A stretch of 64,000 nt of DNA from Pedobacter frigiditerrae (GCF_032678705.1 NZ_JAVTSS010000001.1:186001-250000), one strand, 5' to 3'; positions 9,988 through 20,105 are shown, counted from the stretch's first letter. Numbers and translations: made by a program. The notes: generated by a model from the sequence alone, not told the origin.

Positions 9988-10557
9988 CTATTCTTTTATT
10001 TTAAACCCAATTCTCTCTCTGTCTTTCCACTTCAATTGAGCAATTTTTTCATCTAGCATATTGTCCATTGCATCATAAAGCTCATTTAGTTGAACATCAT
10101 GTTCTCCAAGACGCTCTTTAATTTCTAGTAACTGTTCATTAATATTGCTTTGCTTAAGCAAAATTTTTCGAACGACTACAAAAGCTCTCATAATGGCAAT
10201 GTTCATATTAATTGCCTTTTCACTTTTCAAAACCCCACTTAACATAGCTATACCTTGTTCAGTAAAAGCGTATGGCAGTTTTCTGGTGCCTCCATAACTT
10301 GATGTCACAATTTGTGATATCAAGTTTGACTCGTTTGTCGTCACAATTTGTGATGACAAGTTTTGGTTATTGTTTTCAAACTCTTCTTTAGTTAATTGAA
10401 ACATAAAATCTTCTGGAAAACGTTGTATGTTACGCTTTACTGCTTGATTTAATACTCTTGTTTCAACTTCATAAAGTGATGCTAAATCAAAATCTAACAT
10501 TACTCTTTCACCCCGAATTACGTAAATTCTACTTTCAATGCTTTTAATAATCTGCAT
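9988..10557 (-). CDS. ORF6N-domain protein
   Basis: A 189-residue protein with a complete ORF6N domain. The segments IRGERVMLDFDLASLYEVET, NIQRFPEDFMFQLTKEEF and LPYAFTEQGIAMLSGVL match the domain in order. ORF6N is a DNA-binding-type domain best known from phage antirepressors and also found in many Bacteroidota chromosomes. The C-terminal third is a predicted coiled coil rich in Leu/Glu. It sits between ilvD and ilvB on the same strand, with 22- and 75-base gaps, so it is likely co-transcribed with the amino-acid genes. No phage genes surround it. Its role is unknown. Confidence 0.9.
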   Translation of the reverse strand: MQIIKSIESRIYVIRGERVMLDFDLASLYEVETRVLNQAVKRNIQRFPEDFMFQLTKEEFENNNQNLSSQIVTTNESNLISQIVTSSYGGTRKLPYAFTEQGIAMLSGVLKSEKAINMNIAIMRAFVVVRKILLKQSNINEQLLEIKERLGEHDVQLNELYDAMDNMLDEKIAQLKWKDRERIGFKIKE

Positions 10558-10632
10558 ATAGTTTTCGTTTAAATATTAATTTATTGTCGGGATGACTTCA
10601 ATTTAATATTCCCCCTTTAAAGGGCCTAGGAG

Positions 10633-12315
10633 CTAGTATTCATCAGTTACACAACCACTGGCTGCGTCTGAAACCGTTTTAGCATATTTATATAAAACTC
10701 CTTTTGTAACTTTCAATGCAGGTTGAACATATTTTTTTCTTCGCTCTGCAATAACTTCTTCGCTAACTTGTAAGCTGATGATGTTATTTACGGCGTCGAT
10801 TAAAACTCTATCCTCATCTTCAACCAAACCAATTAGGCCTCCTTTATAAGATTCTGGGGTAATGTGACCAACCACAAAGCCGTGTGTTCCTCCAGAAAAA
10901 CGGCCGTCAGTAATTAAGGCAACGGATTTCCCTAAACCTGCACCAATAATTGCTGAGGTTGGCTTTAACATTTCAGGCATGCCTGGAGCACCAACAGGAC
11001 CAGAATTCTTAATAACGATAACATCACCAGGCTGAACGCGACCACTAGAAATACCTGCAATTAAATCATGCTCACCATCAAATACACGTGCTGGACCTTC
11101 AAATTTCTCTCCTTCTTTACCAGAGATTTTAGCAACTGAACCTTTTTCAGCTAAGTTCCCGTATAAAATTTGTAAGTGACCAGTCGCTTTAATTGGATTA
11201 TCAAGTTTCTGAATAATTTTTTGGTCGTAATCCATGATCGATTTAACGTCAGCTAAATTTTCAGCTACAGTTTTTCCAGTTACAGTTAAACAATCACCAT
11301 GTAATAAACCTTCGTTTAATAAATATTTCAATACTGCAGGAATACCACCATATTGATGTAAATCTTGCATCAAATATTTTCCACTTGGTTTAAAATCAGC
11401 AAGTACAGGCGTTACATCGCTCATTTTTTGGAAGTCATCTTGTGTAATTTCTACACCGATAGCTTTACCCATGGCAATAAAATGTAATACTGCATTTGTA
11501 CTTCCACCCAATATGATAATAGAACGAATCGCATTCTCAAATGCTTTTCTTGTCATGATATCACTTGGTTTGATATCCTTTTCTAATAATATTTTAATGT
11601 ACTTTCCAGCATCTAAACACTCTTGTTTTTTCTCATCGCTGATTGCAGGATTCGAAGAAGAATAAGGCAAACTCATACCCAAAGCTTCAATTGCAGATGC
11701 CATTGTATTAGCTGTATACATACCACCACAAGCACCAGCACCTGGACAAGTATGTTTAATAATTCCTTGATAATCTTCTTCAGAGAGATTACCACATATT
11801 TTTTGACCTAAAGCTTCAAAAGCAGAAACGATATTTAATTCTTCGCCTTTATAATGACCAGGAGCAATTGTGCCACCATATACCATAATTGATGGACGAT
11901 CTAAACGAGACATGGCCATAATAGCACCCGGCATATTTTTATCGCAACCAGGAATGGTGATGATACCATCATAATATTGACCACCGCAAATAGTTTCAAT
12001 GCTGTCTGCAATTACATCTCGGCTTACTAATGAATAACGCATACCATCAGTACCATTGCTCATTCCATCACTTACACCAATGGTATTAAAAACCAAACCC
12101 ACTAAATCATTTTTCCAGACACCTTTTTTAACATCTGCCGCTAAATCGTTAAGGTGCATGTTACAAGTGTTGCCGTCATAACCCATGCTTCCAATACCAA
12201 CTTGGGCTTTCGCCATATCAGCATCGGTTAATCCGATTCCGTATAACATCGCTTGAGCTGCAGGTTGGGTTGGGTCTTGTGTAAATGTTTTACTGTATTT
12301 GTTGATTTCGTTCAT
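10633..12315 (-). CDS. ilvD: Dihydroxy-acid dehydratase IlvD
   Basis: Fe-S dehydratase giving 2-oxoisovalerate and 2-oxo-3-methylvalerate. Cluster motifs are present: CDKNMPG at about residues 124-130 and [12 protein letters not shown] at about 195-206. The C-terminal [18 protein letters not shown] loop near 470 is also typical. At 560 residues it has the usual IlvD length. It is the second structural gene of the operon, 83 bases after ilvE. A short TTGTAATGTT repeat lies in that gap. Confidence 0.97.
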   Translation of the reverse strand: MNEINKYSKTFTQDPTQPAAQAMLYGIGLTDADMAKAQVGIGSMGYDGNTCNMHLNDLAADVKKGVWKNDLVGLVFNTIGVSDGMSNGTDGMRYSLVSRDVIADSIETICGGQYYDGIITIPGCDKNMPGAIMAMSRLDRPSIMVYGGTIAPGHYKGEELNIVSAFEALGQKICGNLSEEDYQGIIKHTCPGAGACGGMYTANTMASAIEALGMSLPYSSSNPAISDEKKQECLDAGKYIKILLEKDIKPSDIMTRKAFENAIRSIIILGGSTNAVLHFIAMGKAIGVEITQDDFQKMSDVTPVLADFKPSGKYLMQDLHQYGGIPAVLKYLLNEGLLHGDCLTVTGKTVAENLADVKSIMDYDQKIIQKLDNPIKATGHLQILYGNLAEKGSVAKISGKEGEKFEGPARVFDGEHDLIAGISSGRVQPGDVIVIKNSGPVGAPGMPEMLKPTSAIIGAGLGKSVALITDGRFSGGTHGFVVGHITPESYKGGLIGLVEDEDRVLIDAVNNIISLQVSEEVIAERRKKYVQPALKVTKGVLYKYAKTVSDAASGCVTDEY

Positions 12316-12398
12316 TTGGTTGTTGTAAGGTTGTAATGTTTAAAAGTTGTAATGTTGCTAAGCAACCTGTCTCATATCTCACTTCTCAATACTCACAT

Positions 12399-13289
12399 CT
12401 ATATTATTACTTCATAATTTACTTTCTCGAGCACTAGGTTTTTATAAGCTCTTTGGATGGTGCATCCGATGCTATCATTCCATCTTTGTCTGAAAACTAC
12501 ATCATCTATGGTATGTACACCTACAATTTCTGCTGCTGTACCACAAAAGAAAACACTATCTGCCGCTTTTAATTCGTCTACACTAATTGCTTTTTCAATC
12601 ACCTCTATATCTAATACTTTGCAAAGTTCTATTACGGTTGCACGAGTAATTCCTGCTAAGATGTGGCCTAAGGCTGGTGTATATAACTTTCCGTCTTTTT
12701 CAAAGAAGATGTTTGCACCTGGCGCTTCAGCAACATTTTCGTTCATGTCTAAAAGTAAAGCTTCATCAAAGCCTTTACCTTTTGCTTCCGTAGTAGCCAA
12801 AATAGAATTCACATAATGTCCACTTGCCTTTGCTTCAACATAAGTTGATTTAGGATTAGGTCTTTGATAGCTAGAAATGCAAACCTTTAATTTTTTATCC
12901 CCAAAATAAGAAGCCCAGTCCCAAGCACAAATCATTATTGATGATTCTGTTGGTGCAACTAGCGACATGCTTGGTGGACAATAAACTAGCGGACGGATAT
13001 AAGCATCTTTAAAATTGTTAACCTCTAACAATCTATAAGTTTGTTTAATTAACTCATTTTTATCCCAAGGAAAAGGAATATGCATTAACTCACATGAGCG
13101 TTGCAGCCTGTCATAATGTTCTTTGATTTTAAAAACCCTAGTTGCATTATGCGTTTTGTAAGCTCTAATGCCTTCAAATGCTGCGTAACCATAATGTAAC
13201 GATTGTCCGTATAAATCTGTTTTAGCATCTTGTGCCTTAACAAACTTACCGTCCAAGTAAATCACCGTTTTGGAGTTGTAATATTCCAT
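12399..13289 (-). CDS. ilvE: Branched-chain amino-acid aminotransferase IlvE
   Basis: PLP-dependent fold-type IV transaminase that performs the last step of Ile/Val/Leu synthesis. The catalytic lysine is Lys154 in VEAKASGHYVNSILA. Cofactor-phosphate and substrate motifs DEALLLD, APGANIFF and GITRATVIELC follow. At 296 residues the size is normal. It is the first structural gene after the leader attenuator; its ATG at 13289 is 12 bases past the last T of the terminator. That makes it the gate gene for the whole operon. Confidence 0.97.
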   Translation of the reverse strand: MEYYNSKTVIYLDGKFVKAQDAKTDLYGQSLHYGYAAFEGIRAYKTHNATRVFKIKEHYDRLQRSCELMHIPFPWDKNELIKQTYRLLEVNNFKDAYIRPLVYCPPSMSLVAPTESSIMICAWDWASYFGDKKLKVCISSYQRPNPKSTYVEAKASGHYVNSILATTEAKGKGFDEALLLDMNENVAEAPGANIFFEKDGKLYTPALGHILAGITRATVIELCKVLDIEVIEKAISVDELKAADSVFFCGTAAEIVGVHTIDDVVFRQRWNDSIGCTIQRAYKNLVLEKVNYEVII

Positions 13290-13301
13290 TTTTCCTTATT
13301 T

Positions 13302-13333
13302 AAAAAAAGCGTCCCTTTTGATTGGGACGCTTT
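13302..13333 (-). terminator. Leader terminator (attenuator) of the ilv-leu operon
   Basis: On the minus strand, AAAGCGTCCC is followed by an 8-base loop, GGGACGCTTT, and a run of seven T. This is a perfect 10-bp G+C-rich intrinsic terminator. It lies just upstream of the ilvE ATG and after the leader ORF, so it would stop transcription before the structural genes. Its position at a 5' end, together with the Ile/Leu/Val-rich leader peptide, marks it as an attenuator. Confidence 0.9.
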
Positions 13334-13374
13334 AGGTATATTGTGAGTATTAAATAATCATGCTATAACGTCCC
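13324..13374 (-). promoter_or_regulatory. Antiterminator pairing of the ilv leader
   Basis: The upstream strand GGGACGTTATAG (13374-13363) can pair with CTAAAGCGTCCC (13335-13324), the left arm of the terminator. Eleven of twelve positions pair, including one G-U. The two structures are mutually exclusive. The leader stop codon TAG is the 3' end of the upstream strand, so a ribosome finishing the leader would cover it and let the terminator form. A ribosome stalled on the Val/Ile/Leu codons (13416-13387) would leave it free. Confidence 0.8.
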
Positions 13375-13488
13375 TGGCTGCTTACTTAGTAGCAGAATAA
13401 TAATAATAAGAATGACATATAAAGTAGACTCGTAGTCTGCTCTATTTGTGATACTTAAAGTTAAAATTCTTGGGTTGTACATTGTCAT
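13363..13488 (-). CDS. ilv leader peptide
   Basis: A 41-codon ORF starts ATG at 13488 (alternative ATG at 13482) and ends TAG at 13363. Codons 25-34 read Val-Ile-Leu-Ile-Ile-Ile-Ile-Leu-Leu-Leu, ten regulated amino acids in a row. The tail is SKQPGTL. It precedes an intrinsic terminator and ilvE on the same strand. This is the classical layout of a transcription-attenuation leader responding to charged tRNAs for Ile, Leu and Val. A small hairpin (AGACT-ACG-AGTCT, about 13426-13438) inside the ORF could act as a pause site. The peptide itself probably has no further function. Confidence 0.88.
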   Translation of the reverse strand: MTMYNPRILTLSITNRADYESTLYVILIIIILLLSKQPGTL

Positions 13489-14237
13489 TGTTTTATAAAA
13501 ACCAATTTAGTTTTTAGTTCATAAACTAGCAAGGCTTATTGTAAAATAAATTAAAAAAAATTTAATTCCGAATTTTTCTATAAATCAGAACATAGTACTG
13601 ATATTATATGAATAAGCAGGCAAGACATTGGTAAGGTGTAGACTAAATATGAAATCGGTATTCGGTCTGTTTATTATGCTTGCATTATAAATTGACTATT
13701 TTCGGCGTAAAATAGAGAAGAGGTTAAAAAAACTGCTCAATTTTTTCTCTTTTTGAAGCGCAAATTTCTGCAAAGATTATTGTTAGTCCTGCTTTCTGCT
13801 TTTAGTCTTTCGCTTTGTGTTCGTTACTGTCAGGGCTAGTTTGGTAAAGACTGTGCAAGGAAACCCCTCATAGTTGCAAAGACCTGCGTAAACTAAACCT
13901 GATTAAGCCGGCAGCCCCGAATTTTTATGAGGGCTAAAGGCGAAAGCAGGACCAACTTTCAAATGAAATGCTGGATTTGCTTTTCAAAATAATAAACATT
14001 AAGAAATTAAAAAACATTAAGGCTTCATTACCTTAATTCCTTAATGTTGGAAGAATATTGGTTATTCTTTTCAATTGAAAACTCTTTACCATATAAGGTA
14101 TTTTAAGAAATATAAGAGAATGATGTTTGTCTGGGTCTAATCTTAAATGAACTTATATTTCTTATATGGTTTAATAATATTGTAAGTGAGATTGCCATGT
14201 CGCTGCTCTCCTAGCAATGACGAGGAAGTTAAGTAAC
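13489..14237. other. Gene-free region between ilv leader and atpC terminator
   Basis: No credible ORF is present. It holds the presumed ilv promoter just right of 13489 (no good TAnnTTTG match), a possible structured element at 13786-13952, and an inverted repeat AACATTAAGG/CCTTAATGTT near 14013-14048. A second inverted pair is CCATATAAG (near 14090) and CTTATATGG (near 14161). A TTGCCATG...CAATGACG element at about 14192-14222 resembles the widespread GTCATTGCGAGG-type dispersed repeat. Confidence 0.5.
13786..13952. ncRNA. Possible structured RNA or palindromic element
   Basis: The 11-base ends GTCCTGCTTTC (13786-13796) and GAAAGCAGGAC (13942-13952) are perfectly complementary and enclose 145 bases. 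Inside, GGGCT (13833-13837) can pair AGCCC (13913-13917), and CCCTCATA (13865-13872) can pair TATGAGGG (13926-13933). Together these would interleave as a pseudoknot. I recognise no known RNA family, the strand is unknown, and there is no terminator. A degenerate mobile repeat is an alternative. Confidence 0.25.
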
Positions 14238-14270
14238 AAAAAAGCCTTCCCGATATTTCGAGAAGGCTTT
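14238..14270 (-). terminator. Intrinsic terminator after atpC
   Basis: On the minus strand the stem AAAGCCTTC / GAAGGCTTT with an inner TCGAAATATCGG loop is followed by a run of T. It lies 19 bases beyond the atpC stop codon, so it ends the atpD-atpC transcript. Confidence 0.88.
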
Positions 14271-14288
14271 GAGATGTTTTATAAAAGC

Positions 14289-14534
14289 TTAAGCTACTAC
14301 TGCTTCTGCTAATACGATTATTTTATTATCCAGAACTTCAACAACGCCACCTTTAATGTTAAAGATTTCTTCGCCTGTGCTTCCTTTAATAATTACCGGA
14401 CCATCTTCTAAAGTAGAGATAATAGGAGCGTGGTCTTTCAAAATCTGAAAAGAACCTAAAGTTCCTGGAACGGTAACCGCAGTTACATCGCCTTCGAAAA
14501 CTTTTTTATCTGGAGTTAATATTTCTAAAGTCAT
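14289..14534 (-). CDS. atpC: F1F0 ATP synthase epsilon subunit
   Basis: Epsilon subunit of the F1 central stalk, 81 residues from MTLEILTPDKKVFEGDVTAV. It has only the N-terminal beta-sandwich. The C-terminal two-helix regulatory domain found in longer epsilon subunits is absent, which is usual in Bacteroidota. The frame stays open for 16 codons upstream, but that stretch is the repeat-like GCGTATTGAGTATTGCG spacer. The homologous start is therefore the ATG at 14534. It is downstream of atpD and ends at a strong terminator. Confidence 0.93.
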   Translation of the reverse strand: MTLEILTPDKKVFEGDVTAVTVPGTLGSFQILKDHAPIISTLEDGPVIIKGSTGEEIFNIKGGVVEVLDNKIIVLAEAVVA

Positions 14535-14605
14535 AATTTTAGTATAGCGTATTGAGTATTGCGTATAGAGATTATTTCTCACTACGCAATACGCTTATCT
14601 CAATT

Positions 14606-16204
<1,599 letters not shown>

Positions 16205-16259
16205 TTATATATAAATTAAAAGTTTTTCCACAGTTTAATTGATACGTCTTTTTAACGAT

Positions 16260-16296
16260 AAGAGCGGCATAAAATCCATCATTTTATGCCGCTCTT
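16260..16296 (-). terminator. Strong hairpin after the outer-membrane barrel gene
   Basis: Arms AAGAGCGGCATAAAAT and ATTTTATGCCGCTCTT are perfectly complementary around a 5-base loop. It follows the stop of the gene ending at 16313 by 16 bases and precedes the atpD promoter. There is no clear T-run on either strand, so termination may be inefficient or depend on other factors. Confidence 0.65.
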
Positions 16297-16312
16297 ACAT
16301 TTGGTTATAATA

Positions 16313-16906
16313 TTAAAAGCTATAGCCTAAACTAGCTCCTGGCCATATTACAAAAAACAGGTCATCTCCAACACGTTGTTTAGAAAACTCATCTTGAGAT
16401 AATCTAACCAATAACCCTGCACGGTACATGAAACCACCAGTTGGTTTTTGATGACGAAAGCCAAATCTAAGCATGGTTATTTTGGCTGCTTTTACTTCTG
16501 TGTCTATAAGTTCTCCATTGTCTTTTTGCTTATATTTTGAAACGATATTAAACATGGATAAACCAAAGCCGGCTTCTAAAAAACTTTTGCTTTCTTTGTT
16601 TTTGCCATATAAAACATTTAACTCTAACGGGAAAGACCAGTTGCCGTAGGTAGGGAAATTCTTTAAACTTCTTGGTATATATTCAAAACCGACTCTGGGT
16701 GCTAGTTTAAATCGAGTTGAAAGAGGTATAATTCTATCGTAATTTACTGAATAAAGTACGGTGTTACCTCCAAGTTCTACGTAAATGGAATTTTTTTTAA
16801 TTTCTTGGGCGACCGATAAATTAATGCAAAATATGATAAAGCTTAAACTAGCTAATATTCGTTTTATGCTTAAATGAAATTGGTTTTTCTGTAGGTTTGT
16901 TTTCAT
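16313..16906 (-). CDS. Predicted outer-membrane beta-barrel protein
   Basis: Unrecognised protein with a signal peptide (MKTNLQKNQFHLSIKRILAS, hydrophobic core to LSVAQ) and a body of alternating short amphipathic strands. It ends in Phe (GASLGYSF), the pattern of small porin-like barrels. From the ATG at 16906 it is 197 residues. An upstream ATG at 16954 overlaps a TATATTTG promoter element (16961-16954), so the shorter start is preferred. It stands alone, divergent from the RmlD-like gene. No substrate or partner can be named. Confidence 0.7.
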   Translation of the reverse strand: MKTNLQKNQFHLSIKRILASLSFIIFCINLSVAQEIKKNSIYVELGGNTVLYSVNYDRIIPLSTRFKLAPRVGFEYIPRSLKNFPTYGNWSFPLELNVLYGKNKESKSFLEAGFGLSMFNIVSKYKQKDNGELIDTEVKAAKITMLRFGFRHQKPTGGFMYRAGLLVRLSQDEFSKQRVGDDLFFVIWPGASLGYSF

Positions 16907-16953
16907 AAGTATTGTTAAATAATTTTGAGGTTTAACAATAAGGAGGATTGCCA

Positions 16954-16961
16954 CAAATATA
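16954..16961 (-). promoter_or_regulatory. -7 element of the barrel-protein gene
   Basis: Minus-strand TATATTTG is an exact TAnnTTTG match 48 bases upstream of the preferred ATG at 16906. No convincing -33 TTTG is seen at the usual spacing, so only the -7 box is called. Confidence 0.5.
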
Positions 16962-16995
16962 TATAATTCATTTACAACCTGAGAGAATATAAAAA

Positions 16996-17901
16996 ATGAA
17001 AACCATATTAGTTACAGGCTCTAATGGGCTTTTAGGTCAGAAAATAACTGAGAAAATTAGAGCAGAGAAAAGTGCAAATCTGATTGCCACTTCGAAAGGA
17101 GCAGACCGTTTTCCTTTTAAGGATGGTTATATTTATGCAGAGATGGATATCTTAAATCCAGACCAAGTAAGAGCAGTAATCGAGCAATATCAACCTGATG
17201 TCATTATTCATACTGCGGCTATGACTAATGTAGACACTTGCCATATACAACGAGAAGCGGCTTACCAACTGAATGTAGTGGCTACACAAACTTTAGTATC
17301 ACTTTGCGAAGAATTTAACATCCAGTTTATTCATTTATCTACAGATTTTGTTTTTGATGGTGCTGCTGGTCCTTACAGCGAAGAGGCAAAACCTAATCCG
17401 GTAAGTTATTATGGGGAAACTAAATTACAAGCAGAAGAATTAGTAAAAAAATCTAATGCTAAATGGGCAATCTTAAGAACAATATTGGTGTACGGAATAG
17501 TAAGTGACATGAGCAGAAGTAATATTGTGCTTTGGGCAAAAGGCGCATTAGAAAAAGGAAATCCATTAAATATAGTTAACGACCAATACCGAATGCCAAC
17601 TTTAGCCGAAGATTTAGCAGATGCTTGTTTATTAGCAGTTGGAAAGGAAGCGCAAGGTATATTCCATGTTTCAGGCAAGGATATGATGAGTGTTGTTGAG
17701 CTGGTTTATAAAGTGGCAGATTTTTACAAACTAGATAAAAGCTTAATCAAAGAGGTGAGTGCGGCCACTTTAAATCAAGACGCAAAGCGCCCTTTAAAAA
17801 CTGGTTTTATTTTAGACAAAGCAATGACCGAATTAAATTATCATCCACATAGCTTTGAAGAAGGATTAGAGATGATGGATAGACAAATGAAAAATAATTA
17901 G
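16996..17901 (+). CDS. RmlD-like NAD(P)-dependent sugar-nucleotide reductase (SDR)
   Basis: Extended short-chain dehydrogenase of 301 residues resembling dTDP-4-dehydrorhamnose reductase. The cofactor motif TGSNGLLG places glycines at 8, 11 and 14. Ser115-Thr116-Asp117 and Tyr139-x3-Lys143 form the catalytic set. The remaining rml genes are not nearby, so the exact sugar is uncertain. It may work on dTDP-sugars or another carbonyl substrate. It is transcribed with, or just ahead of, the peroxiredoxin gene; the spacer carries the TTCATTAG-type repeat. Confidence 0.82.
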   Translation: MKTILVTGSNGLLGQKITEKIRAEKSANLIATSKGADRFPFKDGYIYAEMDILNPDQVRAVIEQYQPDVIIHTAAMTNVDTCHIQREAAYQLNVVATQTLVSLCEEFNIQFIHLSTDFVFDGAAGPYSEEAKPNPVSYYGETKLQAEELVKKSNAKWAILRTILVYGIVSDMSRSNIVLWAKGALEKGNPLNIVNDQYRMPTLAEDLADACLLAVGKEAQGIFHVSGKDMMSVVELVYKVADFYKLDKSLIKEVSAATLNQDAKRPLKTGFILDKAMTELNYHPHSFEEGLEMMDRQMKNN

Positions 17902-17990
17902 TTCATTAGCCATTAGTTCATTCGGCAAAGTTTACTAATGAACAATTGAACCAATGAACATATGGTATTTCAACAATTAACCCAAAAAAT

Positions 17991-18455
17991 ATGTCACTAC
18001 AAATAGGCGATAAAGCCCCAGATTTTAAATTATTCAGTTCAGAACTAAAGGAAGTTTCATTAGCAGATTACAAAGGCAAGAAATTAGTGGTTCACTTTTT
18101 TCCGATGGCATTTACAGGAACTTGTACCACTCAACTATGTACCATGAGAGATAGCTTTGGCTATTACGAAGGTATGAATGCGGCAGTGGTTGGTATTTCA
18201 GTTGATTCTCCATTCACCTTGGCAAAATTTAAAGAAGATCAAGCTTATCAATTTCCGTTATTATCAGATTTTAACAAAGAAGCTTCCGTTAGTTACCAAT
18301 CAATTTACGAAGAATTTGTATTCGGATTAAAAGGAGTATCAAAAAGAGCGGCTTTTGTTATTGATGAGGAAGGTGTAATTACCTATGCAGAGGTTTTAGA
18401 AAATGCTGGAGATTTGCCAGATTTTGAGAAAATCAAAGCGGTTGTTGCAGGGTAA
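17991..18455 (+). CDS. Peroxiredoxin, BCP/PrxQ type
   Basis: A 154-residue thiol peroxidase that would reduce H2O2 or organic hydroperoxides in the cytoplasm. The peroxidatic site AFTGTC gives Thr42 and Cys45. A second Cys50 lies five residues later, the C-x4-C arrangement of atypical two-Cys BCP proteins. The family would be recycled by thioredoxin. No signal peptide is visible. It is monocistronic or coupled to the RmlD-like gene 89 bases upstream. Confidence 0.9.
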   Translation: MSLQIGDKAPDFKLFSSELKEVSLADYKGKKLVVHFFPMAFTGTCTTQLCTMRDSFGYYEGMNAAVVGISVDSPFTLAKFKEDQAYQFPLLSDFNKEASVSYQSIYEEFVFGLKGVSKRAAFVIDEEGVITYAEVLENAGDLPDFEKIKAVVAG

Positions 18456-18903
18456 AGATTTTGCTGCAATATTTTGAAGGCGAAATCAAAGCTATGATTA
18501 TCAATAAGTCCCGTGCTAAAGGCACTACCTTGAGCGATGTCATAGGCTAATAAGAAAACAAAAATAATTTGTCATCCTGAGCGTAGTCGAAGGACAGATT
18601 ATTTTTGTTTTAACCGTGAAAAGGTCTTCGACTACGCTCAGACTGACAGCCATTGTGCCTATTTTACTAAAATTGCCATTGGAATCGGCAATCACTGTAA
18701 TCTGGTTTAAAAGCATTGGCTTTTGCACAAAACTTGCATTCTAAACCCCTGCCTGCTGGCAGGCGACATTAGCGAACACGAATCCCGATTTATCGGGAGA
18801 AGTAAAGTGTTTGGCAGTACTAACATTGATAGGAGCATTGTTATTGCTTTTCAAATAGATAGGCACTATTAATTTATCTTTTATAAATAATTACAATAAA
18901 AAA
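18456..18903. other. Repeat-containing spacer before tRNA-Arg
   Basis: No gene is supported. It holds a perfect 16-bp inverted repeat, CTGAGCGTAGTCGAAG (18577-18592) and CTTCGACTACGCTCAG (18626-18641). This belongs to the dispersed GTCATCCTGAGC...GTCGAAGGAC family. Further along are a CCTGCCTGCTGGCAGG palindrome near 18749 and a short ATCCCGATTTATCGGGA palindrome near 18782. The inverted repeat could end transcription from both sides. Confidence 0.6.
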
Positions 18904-18934
18904 TTGCGGAATTAATTTTGAAACGTTACTTTTG
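18904..18934 (+). promoter_or_regulatory. Promoter of tRNA-Arg
   Basis: TTG at 18904-18906 and TACTTTTG at 18927-18934 are separated by 20 bases. This matches the Bacteroidota -33/-7 consensus TTTG-N19-TAnnTTTG well. It lies 43 bases upstream of the mature tRNA 5' end. Confidence 0.75.
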
Positions 18935-18976
18935 CAGTCCGTTAACGAAACGGATCTAATTTGTTTTAGATAGTTT

Positions 18977-19053
18977 GCATTTGTAGCTCAATTGGATAGA
19001 GCATCTCACTACGGATGAGAAGGTTTGGGGTTCGAATCCCTACAAGTGCACCA
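18977..19053 (+). tRNA. tRNA-Arg (anticodon ACG)
   Basis: A complete cloverleaf of 77 bases with an encoded CCA. Acceptor arms GCATTTG and CAAGTGC pair, with one G-U. The D-arm is TAGCTCAATTGGATAGAGCA, the anticodon stem CTCAC/ATGAG encloses the ACG anticodon, and the T-arm has GGTTCGAATCC. ACG would be deaminated to ICG to read CGU/CGC/CGA. It has its own promoter and terminator. Confidence 0.97.
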
Positions 19054-19055
19054 AG

Positions 19056-19084
19056 CCAGACTTAGTTTTAAGTCTGGTTTTTTT
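19056..19084 (+). terminator. Terminator of tRNA-Arg
   Basis: Stem CCAGACTTA / TAAGTCTGG with a 4-base loop is followed by seven T, directly after the tRNA CCA. It is a clear intrinsic terminator. Confidence 0.92.
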
Positions 19085-19227
19085 ATGTTTTTAATTTCTA
19101 TCGGTTTTGTCTTCCTTTGGGAAATGCTAGTAAGTTTCTAAGAAAAATTAAACTCAGTGCCTTTTCTGAGGTTAAAATCTGCATTATCTGCTATAGAGCC
19201 TAAAAAACAATAGCAGTTTAACAAAAA

Positions 19228-19259
19228 TTAGCCCATTAAGCTAAATAATTATATATTTG
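19228..19259 (+). promoter_or_regulatory. Probable adk promoter
   Basis: TATATTTG at 19252-19259 is an exact TAnnTTTG -7 box followed by C. A weak -33 (TTAG at 19228) lies 20 bases upstream. The adk ATG is about 100 bases downstream. Confidence 0.55.
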
Positions 19260-19361
19260 CAACTTTTAAAGCACTAGACTTTTACACAATAAATTGCTGC
19301 TTTTTATTATCAACTAAATGTTTTCAATAATTGAAGACGATTAAACCATAAAAAAAGACAA

Positions 19362-19931
19362 ATGCTGAATTTAGTTCTCTTTGGCCCTCCAGGTGCAGGC
19401 AAAGGCACCCAATCTGAAAAACTGATTAGTAAATATCAGTTGGTACACATTTCTACAGGAGATCTTTTTAGAGCACACATTAAAAACCAGACTGCTTTAG
19501 GAAAAAAAGTAAGCAAACTTATCGCTGAAGGAGAGTTGGTTCCTGATAAGATTACGATTGACATGTTAGAGGAAGAAATTGATAAAAATCCTGATGCAAA
19601 AGGGTTTGTATTTGATGGTTTTCCGAGAACAATTCCACAAGCAATAGAACTAGATAAGTTTTTAGAAGGTAAAGGAAGCAATATTGCAGGTGTAATTGCT
19701 TTAGATGTTGATAAGGATGAGTTGGTTAAACGTGTAGCACTACGCCAAAAAGAAACAGGCAGGCTAGATGACCAAGCAGAGAAATCTCAAAAAAGAATTG
19801 ATGAGTATTTCAATAAAATAATTTTGGTATTGCCTTATTACGATGAGCAAAAGAAATTAACAAAAATAAACGGTATCGGTAATATCGAAGAAATCTTCGG
19901 TAACCTATGTGCTGTTATAGATAAATACTAA
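19362..19931 (+). CDS. adk: Adenylate kinase
   Basis: Interconverts AMP + ATP and 2 ADP. P-loop GPPGAGKGTQ is at residues 8-17; the AMP-binding segments STGDLFRAHI and DGFPRTIPQA follow, then the LID arginines in RVALRQKETGRLDDQ. At 189 residues it is the short-LID form without zinc cysteines. Unlike many Bacteroidota, adk is not fused to a phosphoribosyltransferase. It is followed by obg after 174 bases containing GTTGAGTTGTTTAG-like repeats. Confidence 0.97.
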   Translation: MLNLVLFGPPGAGKGTQSEKLISKYQLVHISTGDLFRAHIKNQTALGKKVSKLIAEGELVPDKITIDMLEEEIDKNPDAKGFVFDGFPRTIPQAIELDKFLEGKGSNIAGVIALDVDKDELVKRVALRQKETGRLDDQAEKSQKRIDEYFNKIILVLPYYDEQKKLTKINGIGNIEEIFGNLCAVIDKY

Positions 19932-20105
19932 TGAGTTGAGTTGTTTAGTTGTTGAGTCGACTTAACGACTAAACATCTAGACAACTTACCAATTCAACGA
20001 AGAACCACTCTATTTAGTTGAATTTACCTACACCTGTACAAAAAAACAATTAACCGTTTTAAACAGTTAAACAATTAACCAGTTAAAAACATTTCAACTT
20101 TCAAA

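Noticed and set aside
9988..10557. Prophage remnant
   Set aside because: Only one ORF6N gene is present; no integrase, structural phage gene or attachment site flanks it.
18540..18728. 62-codon minus-strand ORF near the inverted repeat
   Set aside because: It is a translation through the TCATCCTGAGC palindrome with no other support.
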